64,000 nucleotides of DNA, from the NCBI RefSeq assembly GCF_030867145.1, contig NC_134418.1, forward strand, positions 55,155,682 to 55,219,681, in the 5' to 3' direction. A model generated the notes under the pieces. That model saw only the letters and a program-made list of their open reading frames with translations, had not been told where the DNA came from and did no database searches. Origin of the DNA: Opisthocomus hoazin. Taxonomy: Eukaryota; Chordata; Aves; Opisthocomiformes; Opisthocomidae. Positions 1 to 12,900 of this stretch are shown one piece after another; positions within the stretch are counted from its first letter, which is position 1; each line of letters opens with the position of its first letter. Made by a program: the position numbers and the translations under genes.

Positions 1-3000
1 TATTATCCTTTTCTTTAGCTTTTTAGTAGTACTCATCCATGCTCCACAAATTTTAGAGATGCCTATTAAACAACTGAATAAATCACTATGATCAAGGACG
101 GGTCCAGATAACATGTGAACAGTACAAGGCTTACTTTCCTATCCATGCAGAAATATCACCCCTTTTTCAGGGGTATTAATTGCACTGGCCAGCAGCATGC
201 AATTGTCCCATCTAGTGACAACAGACACAAAACATTTAAAAACTCTGGCCTTCTCAGCATCCACCCTCAGAGGCACAGACCAACTTCGTATCTTACATCT
301 CAGAATTTTGCTCTCCTGAACCAGAGGCAGAAAAGTTCCCCTCAACCAGCAAAATCGAGGAAGAAATCCTTCAAGCTTTCAGAGCAGATTGATCACTCCA
401 GAGACAGAGCTAACTCGGATAAATGTCCAAACTCAAGGTTGCTTTCTGAATTGATGCTCTTGAGGTTTGCTCATACCAATCATTAGTCACTACCATTTAT
501 TAGCTTGCAGATAAACTGAAATAGATCCTGAGAAAGAGAGAAAAACATTCTCCCAGGACCTTGGTTATTAATTTTATTTATTAACCAAACTCAAGCTAAG
601 GCAAAATTAATAACTTTCTACATGTGTAGCAGAAACTTGGAGGAGAGAGGGAAGCTTTATAACACCGTGTGAAAGCAGGCCTCTCCCATTTGTATACCTC
701 TGAAGAGGTCAGCTTCTATCATCAGCCTCACAAATTCAGGACCATAAGGATGAGCGAGCATTAAACACCAGGAGACAGGAGTGAGGCACGCACCAGGTTA
801 TTTGGGAAGCATACCAAAGGACTCCACCAGCACAGCCCTCAGAAATGACCCCTGCCACACTGATTCTCAGACCCTAAACCAACAGGCATGCACGAAAAGA
901 CATTGAATTTCTCATGTTTGACAGATGGAAAATTTGGAGCTGACTAAACACATGCCCAACCCTATATTCTTAGCCCAGATAGCACTTTATTGACCCCTTG
1001 CTGATGGAAATGCCAGAAGAGTATCATCTGAATGTGACCCCTTAATGTAGTCCATGTGTGAAAACCTTAAGAAACAGTTTTCTCTCCAGTGGAGGCCAGG
1101 AAATGAATGAAAAACGTCCACTGAAGTCAAGGGATTTACATTGGCATAAATCTGACCCACAGAAAACATAGGGATCCAAACTGTCCTCCAAACCGAGGCC
1201 AAAGGGATCCCAGGCAAAGATCTTCTACAGCAGTTTCTGTATCCATAGCCATACCAATCTGTTTAGAAACATAAAATAGCCAGTGCCATATTCTGTAACG
1301 CTAATGAATACAAAATATTGTCCTGAAACACAAAAAAGATTTCATTGAAGGATGTACTACTTTTTTTTTATCTAGGCCTAAAGGCCTTTCCAGCTTAATT
1401 AAGTTTTCCAAAAGAGCACAGGGGCATAAGGTACTGAAATTGTATTGAAGTTCAATAGGAGACCGGCCACTAAATCTTATTTCAAAAATCCTAGTGTAAA
1501 CTAATTATTTGTAAAGAGTGGATCTTCAGAAACATTTACTTCACTAAACAGATATTCCCAATATGTATGAACTTTGCCAAAACAAATTTGTATTTGCTTC
1601 AGCGCAAACACATCTATACACCAATATTTATAGATTACACCACTGTGATTCATTATCAAATACAGTCCATTTTCTGTGCATCAGTTGAGTTAAAGAATAT
1701 TAAAATTAATTCTAACTTCCTTGTTGATTATGGAAGGGCATCCTTTTATTGACATCTTTATTTAGCAAAAATGCTCTGAGAGATGTATTTGGCAAATAAT
1801 ATTGCTCTTACAGATCTCCCTGCTTCAGAAACACGACTTCTCTGAGGAAACACTAGATCTTGTAACAGAAATATCTTTAAATCTTTTAGATAGCCAGTCC
1901 ACAGGGAAAGGTTTAAGAAAGGATCAAAGCTTGTCCTTTCAGCTTGAATTATTCCATTACGGCTGAATGTGACATAATTACAAAAGATGTTGGATGTGGA
2001 ATCTCATCAGGATTATCTGACACTCATCCTTGTTGAAAAAGTCTCCCCAGCTGTTGCTCTGATAGCACAAATGTGACAAGAGTGCAGAGCACAACAGTAG
2101 TGGCAAGTGACCGCTGCTTTGGGGCTGGTTTAGGTTCCCTGCACCACAATGCGACTTTTCAGCCATCACAAATATTGAGGCTGTTTAGGACTGACTTGCA
2201 GGTGAGAGGGAATACCAAGTATGGTGCTGAATTACTGAATAAGAAGTTAGTTTAAAACAGCCTGTTGACCACTACCTATGTTATTTAGCTGAAACACATA
2301 AACAATTCATATGGATCTCGCATAAGAAAGAATATAATTCATTGAGTAGCTTGGGTTTTGGGGTGTTTCTTTTTTCCTTTAAAAAGCCTGCTATATTGTC
2401 TGAGTTTGTTTTCATTAAGACAAGAGCACAGTGCTGCTTACTACATCCAAGATAAAACACTTTCTTTTTACCGTCTACATTTCTCTCTGCACTTCATGCA
2501 TTCTAAACCAGTACATGCAACCTCAAACAGCAATGAGCACGTTTTTTTCTTATAGTGCCACTATATTCTTTTTGTGCATATATATTTTTTTTCTTTTTTT
2601 TTAATTCTGTGAAAGGAGCTCAATTGTAAACTATAACATCAAACATCAAATCTTGAATAATTACTCATTCCAGAGGATTTGGTAGCTGTAAAAATACTTT
2701 TCTTTCCTTCCTTGTCATGGATTACATTTCCTTCATACATTATTAATGAAGTTAAACTACTAGTAACATGCCAAATGTGCTGCACAGGAGATTTGTGCCT
2801 AATCCAGCACAAAACAGGCCCAGTCACATAATGATAGAAAAAAAGAACAAATGTCAACAGTTTCACACTGGGACTAGATTAAGCAGACCATACTTACTGA
2901 TTCCTTACACAGGGATTATCTCACTTTTAGTTCTATGAGATGACAAGCCACACTTCTCCTATGTTAATAACACAGAACTGCACCTCAAAAAAAAGACAGA

Positions 3001-6000
3001 GTCCCTGAACCTGCTTCCAGACAGACACACACAGACTGCTGTTTATTGAACATAAACTCTCCTTTAGATGACGGATATTAAAACAGAATACTAATAGAAA
3101 TCTATATCAAAATGCTCTCTTACTACTTTAGATCTCAATCCAACCTTCAATGGAATTTGTGGATAGCCCTTAAGAGGATATTACAATTAGACTCCAACTG
3201 AACCCAAATTAAATAAACTGGTGTATATGGGGTTTACCTTCCTACCACAGAAAACTTTCTTTGGCTTAGGACCCAACTCATGCCAACAGCTGACAAGTGT
3301 TAGCCTAATAACTGAAGTGCTCACTGAAGCCAACAAAACTGTACCCACTCTTAAGCATTTACAGGACCAGGCTTTTGGCACAAAGTTGCCTGTCAACTAA
3401 GCAATAATAATGTCCAAACAGACTAGAAAATGCTTTTATGTTTTTAATCTCATATCTATAAGCTATATTCACTAAACCCCCTACAGCACAGGCAAACTTT
3501 TACTGAGATGGCAGATCTATGGCTTTGCGAGATGAAGAATATTGCTTTAAGATGCTTACTGCCGCATCAGGAATGCTGACGCCACGATACAGACTGCAGA
3601 GCCAGTGAAAACTCATTTTGCCATTTTAAATTTGTTAAAAACATTCAAGGAGTAGCTGTCCCAGCAGACTAGGCGAGATCAGGTGTCATCTGTCTACACC
3701 ACTCCTAACTTTATGCTGGATCAGGTATCGTCTCTGCTACTGCAGCTGGCATTGGTCTGGTAGCAACGGCACAGCATGTGCTGCGCCTGGCTCAACATGG
3801 CACAACCGAGCACTCACACTGATCCAGATCTAATTAGCATTAGCAGAGATCTGGCAGGAAGGATTGTTGAATCACAGACTAAATTTGCAGCTCCAAGTTG
3901 CTCTTTTACAGGTAAACAGGCTTTAAGCAGTTCTCTCTTCTAACTTGAGCCCCGTGCAGTCAGAGATACCTGATCCGTGGAAGCTACCATCCCCTTTGCT
4001 GTGTCAATTCACCTGCTTGTGAGGCTGGACTCCAAACCAGATCTTTGAAGGGACCCTGGTTTTAAAAGTCAAAACGTTTAAGCGCATGCTGTGCGCACAT
4101 TTTACAACCTGTGTTGCTTCAGAAATCTAGACAGGAACCTACAAATGGCTCAGTGGCAGCGCAAGGATAAGTCATTCCTAATGAAGGCCTTAATCCAGTT
4201 TTGATGGTACTTAAGAGATAGACATCCTGTAACCAACCTGCCATCCACCCAGGGGAAAGTCCAGTCTGTTAGGGGTGCCGCAACATGCATTAGAATACAC
4301 AGAGCAAATAATTAAATTAAATGAAAACTTATTCAGCACACTGTACATTCATTCTGAGCACTCTTTTCCACAAGCAGAGGGAAAAGAAGTGAGCAAGAAG
4401 AAACTGGTAGGTTATCTTGTACAAGCTCTAAAGTGTTAGTAAATCCAAATAATTATATAGTCACTAGCAAATAAAAATTAATTTGCTTACTAAGAGCCTG
4501 GGCTTATACTCCCTCACCGAGAACATGAATCATTGCAGTCACGAGAACCCATGCCTTTTAGTTTCTTAGGGCCTTCCACTAAAATCCATGAAGAAAACAG
4601 TACACTGTGCCCACCAAACAGCCTTCCTGCATTTCTTCTGCACACAAACCCCTATGGCAGGAGCTGAATGGGGAATGCTGAAGGCAGAAGAGGAAGAAAA
4701 TAACCTAAACATATGCTCAGTAGAGATGACTGGGGTGCATCGATCTCTCTAGGAAGAAATAATTCACAGATTGCTAGAAGGTGCAGCAGACACTATCTCC
4801 ACAGAGCCCGTCCACTCCATACCAGGCTTAACATTTGTTGCTCTCATAGTATGCTCCAGACCGTGTAACTCTGTGGAGCTGCTCTGCCGGAGCTTTCTGC
4901 AAATACCCCGTGAAATGCAGTTTCTCACTGCAGAAGGAGGCCCATGAGGAAAGTGCTAGTCAGCATCAAATTCTTTCCACAGCTTATGGACATTTATTAA
5001 TTCAGCCCTTTTCCTCCCTAGTCTGGGGCCTCAAATTTCCCTAAGCTCTGTTTGGACCCCACAGGCAGCAAGAAATGGTGTTTCTGAAGAGGCAGAATAT
5101 GAAGGTTAAGGAACATCCTAGCATAAAGCTTTCCTGCTTTGCAGATCTCATTGAACTACATGACTTCAGAGCATTGTCTAAAGAGGACATTGAAAAAATA
5201 AATTTTAAGTTCAAGTTCATGTGACTTTTCTGGCACACTTGCAGTTACTTAAACACTGATGTTTGATCCCATTAATGTGTTAAGTATGAAATGTCTGGCT
5301 TCAAAGCAATATAACACCATAAACTGCACACTCAGCTTCAGTAAATTCTAATTCGTAACTGCAGCCTATGCTTTACTCAGTTTCAAAGTAGTTACCAAGT
5401 CAGAAAACAGTCATTACATTTCATTCAGTAAAAAGACTACATCCCAAATGAGGTGTCTTTAAAGAGAAGAAACAGGACAACTTGCACTGACAACGTTTAT
5501 CCTTTGTACTATGCAAAGCTCTCCTGATTCATCACCTATTCATCTGCTGCAGCCACATCACTGGCAAACATCTGTTTGCCTCTTAAATCATAGCCTTACT
5601 GTGAACTCTATCCAGTTTTGTTCCCCTGGTATAGCACAAGTCCCACTCCAATACAGTCTACTGGGAGGAGATCCAGGAACTACTGGAGGATTATAGTATA
5701 AAAATGCCACAACTATTTTTTCTGTCTTAATTGTTATTTTGCTAATTATAGCATTTCTTTTAAATTGTTAAATTTAATTGTTTTGTTGTTTTAGGCACTT
5801 CAGGTCAGAAAGGTCCAGGAGCAGTACTTTGTTTTATTGCAGAGAAAGACAGTTTCTGGTATTACTCCATTCTGGAGGGAAACAGCTGAAGTTCAGGATA
5901 CTGGCCTTATTCATACCTTATTTTTTTTGACACTCAGCTTTCTCCCCCATATACCCAGGCCTGTCCCAGGTATCATGCAAAAATCTTGTAAGCAAACATC

Positions 6001-9000
6001 TGTCAGTCATCAAGAACATGTCTATCACTAGCTGTAGCAAAAGTAGAAAATTATGAGTAAACCAAGTTTTATCTGCTAATATGGAAAACAAACTAGATAG
6101 CTAGTTACTGGAAAATATAGGCCAAGGGAGATAATAGATGTAGTGAACAGCAATATCTTCCAAGCTTTGTAGGCTTGTAGAATTTCACCACCATTCAGGA
6201 TTTGAGCCTTTAATCAATAATTTTGGCATGTACACACAAGGCTTTTGGCAATTCACTTTAAGAATATATATATGTACCCGGTGACGTGCAAATAGATTTC
6301 CCTGAGAAATACAATGGGGAACACACGCTCCTGAACCAAAATACTTAATATTATCAGCCCATATGGTGTTTCTGAAGATACAGTTTGGACATTTATGTCC
6401 CAGAGCTACCATGCCTTGGCCCAAAATAGTTTTCCTGAGGAAATCTCTTACTGTGCCACCTATTTGCACCATGCTCTGCTTAACTCATTCCAGGAGAAAG
6501 AAACAGAACTGCCCCATTTTTCCTGTTTCACTCCTTACTCCCTAAGACACAAACAGAGGCTATCTCCACACTTTTCCCAAATGCAGCAAACAAGACCATG
6601 TGTTCTTATTTCTACAGACCGACCCAAACAGGCAAAAAGCTCTTTCCTTGGAGGAATGCTAACCCAGTTACATGACGGGCAGGAAGAGCCCTGTGAGTCT
6701 TGCAGGAGAATAGGTTTCACTTGTGCTCGGGTAACATTTCCATATCAAAAAAAAACAGGAGGCTTGCAACATTGGAGGTTTGCAACAAAAGGACATTTAT
6801 TTGTTAAGCTCTGGTTTGTTATACACAGTACAATAAATTAAGCCAATGAATGTTTTACAAGTGTGATGTTAGTATTCTGCAAGAGATATTTCTCCATTAG
6901 AAAATCCTGATACTTCAAATGGATTCAGAGGGACTAATAAATTGGTCCGGTAGGTGTTAATCAATAATATAAATGAATAACCAATGAAGAACCGTCACTA
7001 GTATGCCAAAGGGGAAATCATCCAAGAATGAAATTGGTGCAATAATACAAGTGCATTGTATCCTTCAACAAATACATTTAAAGCATACCGGATAGCAACC
7101 AATTCCCAGTACAAAACCATGTGCTCCTTTAGACTGTCTGAAAATGCCTAAAATTTATACAGTATTTTTTAAGGGATAGATTTTTTTCCTAATTGTAAGC
7201 ACTGATAAGTTTGAATTCAAAGATGCACATATGCTGTGCTGGTGCACTGGACATTTTGTTTAAATTTTGTAGGGTTTTATTCCTTTTTAATTATTCCTGC
7301 AGACAGCTTTTTGCCAGAGCTCTGAACCCGAGAGGAAGATCCCTGGAGATTTACATGAAAAAAGCTGGCGTTCCCTCTTATTTGCCTACTGAACACACGC
7401 ACAGTGACAGATTGTCAGGATGGGCAAAGTCTATTCTGTTTTAACATCTGAAACATCTGTCCAAGATCCTCAGACAGTTTCCATGCATTTACAAAGCTCT
7501 GACTTCAGTCAGGTTAATAATGCTCATTTTACCTCTCTGCAGCTTACTGTGCTGCCCATAGCTTTTGCAAGAGTTGAGCTTGCTGATTTTTGCCATTCAA
7601 AATTCCCTCTCATGTATAAACTACTGGTGTCCCAAGTTCATTTGTCTGTGTATTTTAGGACTTCTGGTAAAACTTCATAGAACAACCTGCACAAATTTTT
7701 GTTTTCTTTGAAATTAAGCCAAGCCCCAAATCTATCTATGAAATGCTTGAAGTTATTGGAATTACTTCCTTTGATGACGGGGAAGTTGGACTACATTCTT
7801 TATTTTCTAAGGTGGAGGGAACAAATGAATTAACACCATATAAGATTATTTGTTTCCTTTGTATTAATCCTTCCCCTCCATCACCAAAAACCTATTGGCT
7901 CATTTGCCCAACCACATCACCACATTCTCCCACCCAACAATGCTGAAGAAGTGGCTGCTACAAAGTTGGCGTGGGGAATTTTGGCTCAAGATTGGCAATA
8001 CTGATGCTGAATATTTGGATTATCATAAAAAGACAGGTCAAAAATGCTTAAGATCTCCAGAAAAATTTTACATCTTGCAATCCATATCCCTTGCAAGACT
8101 TCAAAGTCTTATCTTCCATGAAACCTCAATAGTTACTTTTTGCCAACACTTGGACAATAAAATCTACATTCAGTAAACCTGATCTTTTAAAGCTTCACAC
8201 AACAGTGCTACAGCCACAGTTGTCAAAACCCACACTTGTCTTGAGCAGCAGATTGTCAGAAAGGGGACTGCTAGTATACAAAGCACCAAAGGCAGCCTCG
8301 TGTCTAAAGCTGTTAACCTTGTGGTGAAGGACAAATACCCTTCAGAGGAGCACCGTAGTTTTACAGGTACTACGTAAGATGCTAGTCTCAGCACTATGAA
8401 ACAATATCACTTTTCAAGTCACTGAAAATTCAAATCTCGGATGATGTTTCCAGAGAAGTTGTGTCTGTACTGTTCTTCGTTCAGCGACTGGTATCATCAT
8501 CTATCTGCACTGGGCATCTGATGGCTTCTATGCCTTATACTGACACGTTTCTTTTTATAGCTTATGTTCCTTTGGATCAGATAGGTGTGATAGACTATCT
8601 ACAATCAGGAAGCAAAGAATAAAATACACAAAAATAGAAACAACCAATACTACATGTGTCTGAACTAGGTATACAAGGTAATTGATCTAAATCCACCCCA
8701 CCTTACCCTGTCACTCTCTTTCATATTATTCCCACTCGTCCCCACCACATCTCAAATTATATAGCAAAATCTCTGCTATGTAGAGCTTGGCCCTAAGTCT
8801 AAGATGTATTTATGTTGTGCCTCCTCAGAGGAGAAAGGTTGTAGCTGCAGAAGTTTTATATTGTATTCACAATTGCTCTCCTTTCTCCCTGGGCTGGTCC
8901 CAGGCACAATAGTTCACACCTAGCTTCACGTGGACTCAGAGAGCTGTTCTGGCAGCCAGGAGCTCCTAGCTTGTTGAAACATTCCAGCCTACTCACTTTT

Positions 9001-9980
9001 GTTCAGGAAAAGGTTCTTACACTGAACGCGAAAGCAGAAGCCTTTTCAGGCAGTAGAAGGGCCATCCTGGTGGCCTTCTGTCAACAGAGGAGTCTTCCAG
9101 TCTTGCGTTAAGCCAACATTACAGCTACTTCACACTACCAGGTAGCTAAGCTAGAGACCTGTCTGCCCATCTTTTCTGCAGTCTTGCAAAAGGCCTCATC
9201 TAGGAAAAAAAAATAAATACGCAGCCTTTGACAGGGAGCACAAACATGGTACGTTTTGTCAGTAATACCATGTAAATCTAGCAACAGATAAATGTTGACA
9301 TAGATATAATAACGTGCAGCAGAAGCACAAGTGCATCTAGCACTCCCACAGGTATCCACTAAGCTTTTCGTACTCCTATCTGCAGCGACTGGACACATAT
9401 GGCAGGTGCAGGAGGTTTTAAGATTGTTCTTGCATCCCTGCTGCTGCACAGAGATTTGCTGACTTTATTTCAGGCATTTACCAGACTCTGCAAGCCCTTC
9501 TAGGCTTGGAATTGATAACTGCTGGATTTCACACAAGATGATGTTCATTAGAGTTGATGTTAAGGGAACTGTCGGCACTCAATGTTTTTAAAATTCTGTT
9601 CTTTCCTATCTCTGGATTTAGGAATAAAATTTAATGCACATATTTTTGCAAACAGTGGTTATTATGTCTTCAAAACGTAATATAGTAATAATCGCAAACT
9701 CACAGGACACTTGAAATGGCTAATAAAATTCTTCAAGCCAAGAAGAGACACCCAAGTATTATGCGGGCTGAAAAGGTGTTGTAATTAATATTTCTCCCCA
9801 GTGCAACTCAAGTTTGTTGTTTTAGGGGGTTTGGGTTTTTTTTTAATCAATACTCTACAGAGAACTGCCCCCAGTCCCAAAGTTAATTGTTATAGTTCCC
9901 ATATCAACATCTATTTTAATTAAAATTTTGGCTCACAACAGACTGTACGATCATGAATGAAAGTCTCAGTGCTTTAAAGT
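1..9980. other. AT-rich gene-free upstream flank, part 1
   Basis: No reading frame longer than about 150 codons occurs on either strand and none resembles a known protein. No tRNA, rRNA or clear transposon was recognised. Base composition is AT-rich with few microsatellites. The position 5' of PITX2 fits the gene desert that flanks this gene in vertebrates, where distal enhancers are known. Around 3,670-3,750 an imperfect direct repeat (GATCAGGTGTCATCTGTC, then GATCAGGTATCGTCTCTG) recurs about 50 bp apart. Which parts are regulatory cannot be told without an alignment. Confidence 0.6.
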
Positions 9981-9997
9981 AAAAAAAAAAAAAAAAA
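9981..9997. repeat. Poly-A tract (17 A)
   Basis: An uninterrupted run of 17 A. There is no recognisable SINE or LINE body just upstream, so it reads as a simple homopolymer rather than a retroposon tail. Confidence 0.9.
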
Positions 9998-12900
9998 GAG
10001 CTAGAATATCCTCATCTGTAGGTTTCTACCAGTCTAATACATATTAATCTGCTACTAAACTGGCAAATGTTATCCACATATGCACCCTATCTTTAGTGAA
10101 GCTTTGTTAATTTTTTAATAAAATTCCTCTACATTCAACAAATTTAAAATATAATTTCAACCTATTCTTAAACAAAGATGCAGAATAAATACATTGTTTT
10201 CTCCAGGTACTAGTTCAGGTTTTTGTTCATGTTAACGTTGGAGGTACAAATTCATATTTGAGTTGGACTGACATTCTTAGCTACTCATCCATCATTATAA
10301 AACAAAACCCAGTAGCAGCTTTTTTAACATCAACTATGCAAATATTCACTGCGAAATTCCTGTTCCTACCAGGAAAAGCATGCATAGCCTTACTTCAACT
10401 TCTTTTTTGCAAATATTTCCCTCTAACTCCTCTTCAAGTTATTTTGCTCAACCACATACAGTACCTTGAAAAATCTGCAGTAATAAATTTGATTAGTGTC
10501 ATTTCTGGCATTCCTCAAAACCTTGAGGACTTCAGAGACTTGTGCCTATTCAGAAATACTTTCAGCTGTTGTTTGAAAATGTAACATAACATTGTGGTTT
10601 GCAAAATTATTTCCTGCACTTACGTAGACATGCCTAAATAAATGACAAGAAATTATCGGTTTGTATCATTCCAGAAATGAAACAATTCGCAGTTAGAATA
10701 AAGCAGTCTCCTGAGCACCTCCAGGACTGCTGTGCTCTTATACCCTTATTACTCATTATTTGAGCCTACAGTAGATAAATAACAGACCATGAACTGAAAC
10801 AACTGCACAATTCAACCCAAATCTTTTTGTGTGTCCCCTTATAAATATGATTCACATTCCGGGTTTTAAGGAAAGTTAGACATTACATTACCACCACCAC
10901 CTCCCTGCTTCCATTTTTACTACCTAATATGACTGTATAAGCTTGATAAGTGAAGCACATACCTCCACTATTCAAGATGTGCTGCATGCTTCCTATACTT
11001 GAATCTACATGCCCCCCTGCATAGATATTTGTCTGAAGTGACCATCCACATGTACGTTCTTCAACAGGCACTCACGTATCACATATCTAACTGCAATCTT
11101 GATCTCACTTCTATGACCTTTACAAGCCTCTGCATCATTTTTATTTGACAATTACTATTCAGCTTTCAACTTCACCTGATCTGCATTTTTCCCCCAGATA
11201 ATCCCATCTTCAAAAAAAGTGCAGGGGAAAGCAGGTGTGAAACAATCCACCAGCAAAACAGTCAACACAAAGTATCTGCATCTGAAGCCTATTAAACTGG
11301 TGAAGTCATCATGGATAAGGAACTCCAAGGATGTGAACACCTTGATCTCTCAAGTTCTGCTATAGAAACTTCCAGCACAGCCTTAGGCAAAATAGGCTGT
11401 CATCCTCTTTATCTGCAAAAATGCAATAATAAAGCTACTCCTACCTCCCAGCCTACAAGAAACTTGGCAGGTCCCAAGGCATTCAGGGCCTGCCTACACG
11501 AGGCAATGCAACACCATGCCCAGTCGACATTTGAGCCAGTTCTGAGAGAAGCCACAAGGCTCCACACACAGCGTGACCCTGGGGCCCCCAGCATGGTGCT
11601 GGACCCACACTGGTTTGGTATGGTGCCCTGCTGATACAAGGAACCTGCTCCCAGACTGAGCTCAGTCAGTCCCCACTCAAGTAGACCATGCTAATTGGCA
11701 CAGCACAGGTATGCACTGAAGCTGCAGCTGTCCAGCATATGACCATGGTTAGACCACAGGCTGGTCATGCACAACAAAAACACTCACTCCTAACCTACAA
11801 GTATACTGTCACAAAAGAACAATAGAAGGTGACCACGTTATTCACTTTCTGTGAGAATGGGTTGAAATTGTGGCTTTGACATCATCTTCAGAAAGACCAA
11901 AATTTTACTTGAAATCTTCACAAATCAGATTTTTCTGATCGTGATGAGACAGTAGAGGTATCAGTGATGTTTGACAAAATGGGACAGAAGGGAAGAACTT
12001 AAAGAAAGCAGACAGCATTTTTTCCCCTGAGCCAAGCAAATTATTTTAGAGTAAGATGGTCATGATATATACCGGATAGTTGGAAAGTTTAACTATTTAC
12101 AAGAACCAAGCAGATAGAAACTTCTAAAATGTGTATGTAAAAAAAATAAAATATGCAACATATAGTCTTTAAATAAGGGGCTTTAATTTTCTCAATTAAC
12201 AACTTCATACAGTAAGTATTACAAAGTCTGTAACATTTTTATTGATAAAAGGGAAAAGATACTAGCAAGGGAGTTGTCAGATGCTGGTTTGTTTATACTT
12301 TGTGTAAAGAAGCAGTTACACAACCTATTAAGAGTCACCAATTTTCTCCCTCCTTTCTACTCGTACACTCACCTCCCACAGACATGGAGAGAACTCCTTC
12401 AGCCACTGCATATTTGCTTTGCTTAAGAAGTGGGGATATAGCCAACACCCTTTACAGTTGCTCCCTAATTTGGTAAGTGATTAATCACCAGCAAGAATGA
12501 TGGCAATGCCCTTCTCTTCAGTGGATTATGTTATCACTACAATACTTTACGCTGCTAAATTCATGTGTGGTTCAGCTCACACTTCACTTAAATATTCAGC
12601 TAATGAGAGCTTTCCCTTGCATATTCCTTGCTGTAACAGCAGCTTTTCCAGATCACAGGAAACCTCTGCAACAGATATTTAACTCTGTAGTAGTCTCAAC
12701 AATGAATTATTAATTTGGGGTTTTTCATTCAAACTATTAGCAGTTACTTCCAAAGCAGCAACTAAAAAGAGTGAAAATAAGATGAAATACAGACATGCAA
12801 TGAGACCTTTGCAGGATCATCTGTATTACCTCTCTCCCTGCCAAGCCCCCCACCACAAATACACACTGAACTAAACTTTTCACAGAGGAGTAAACTGCAT

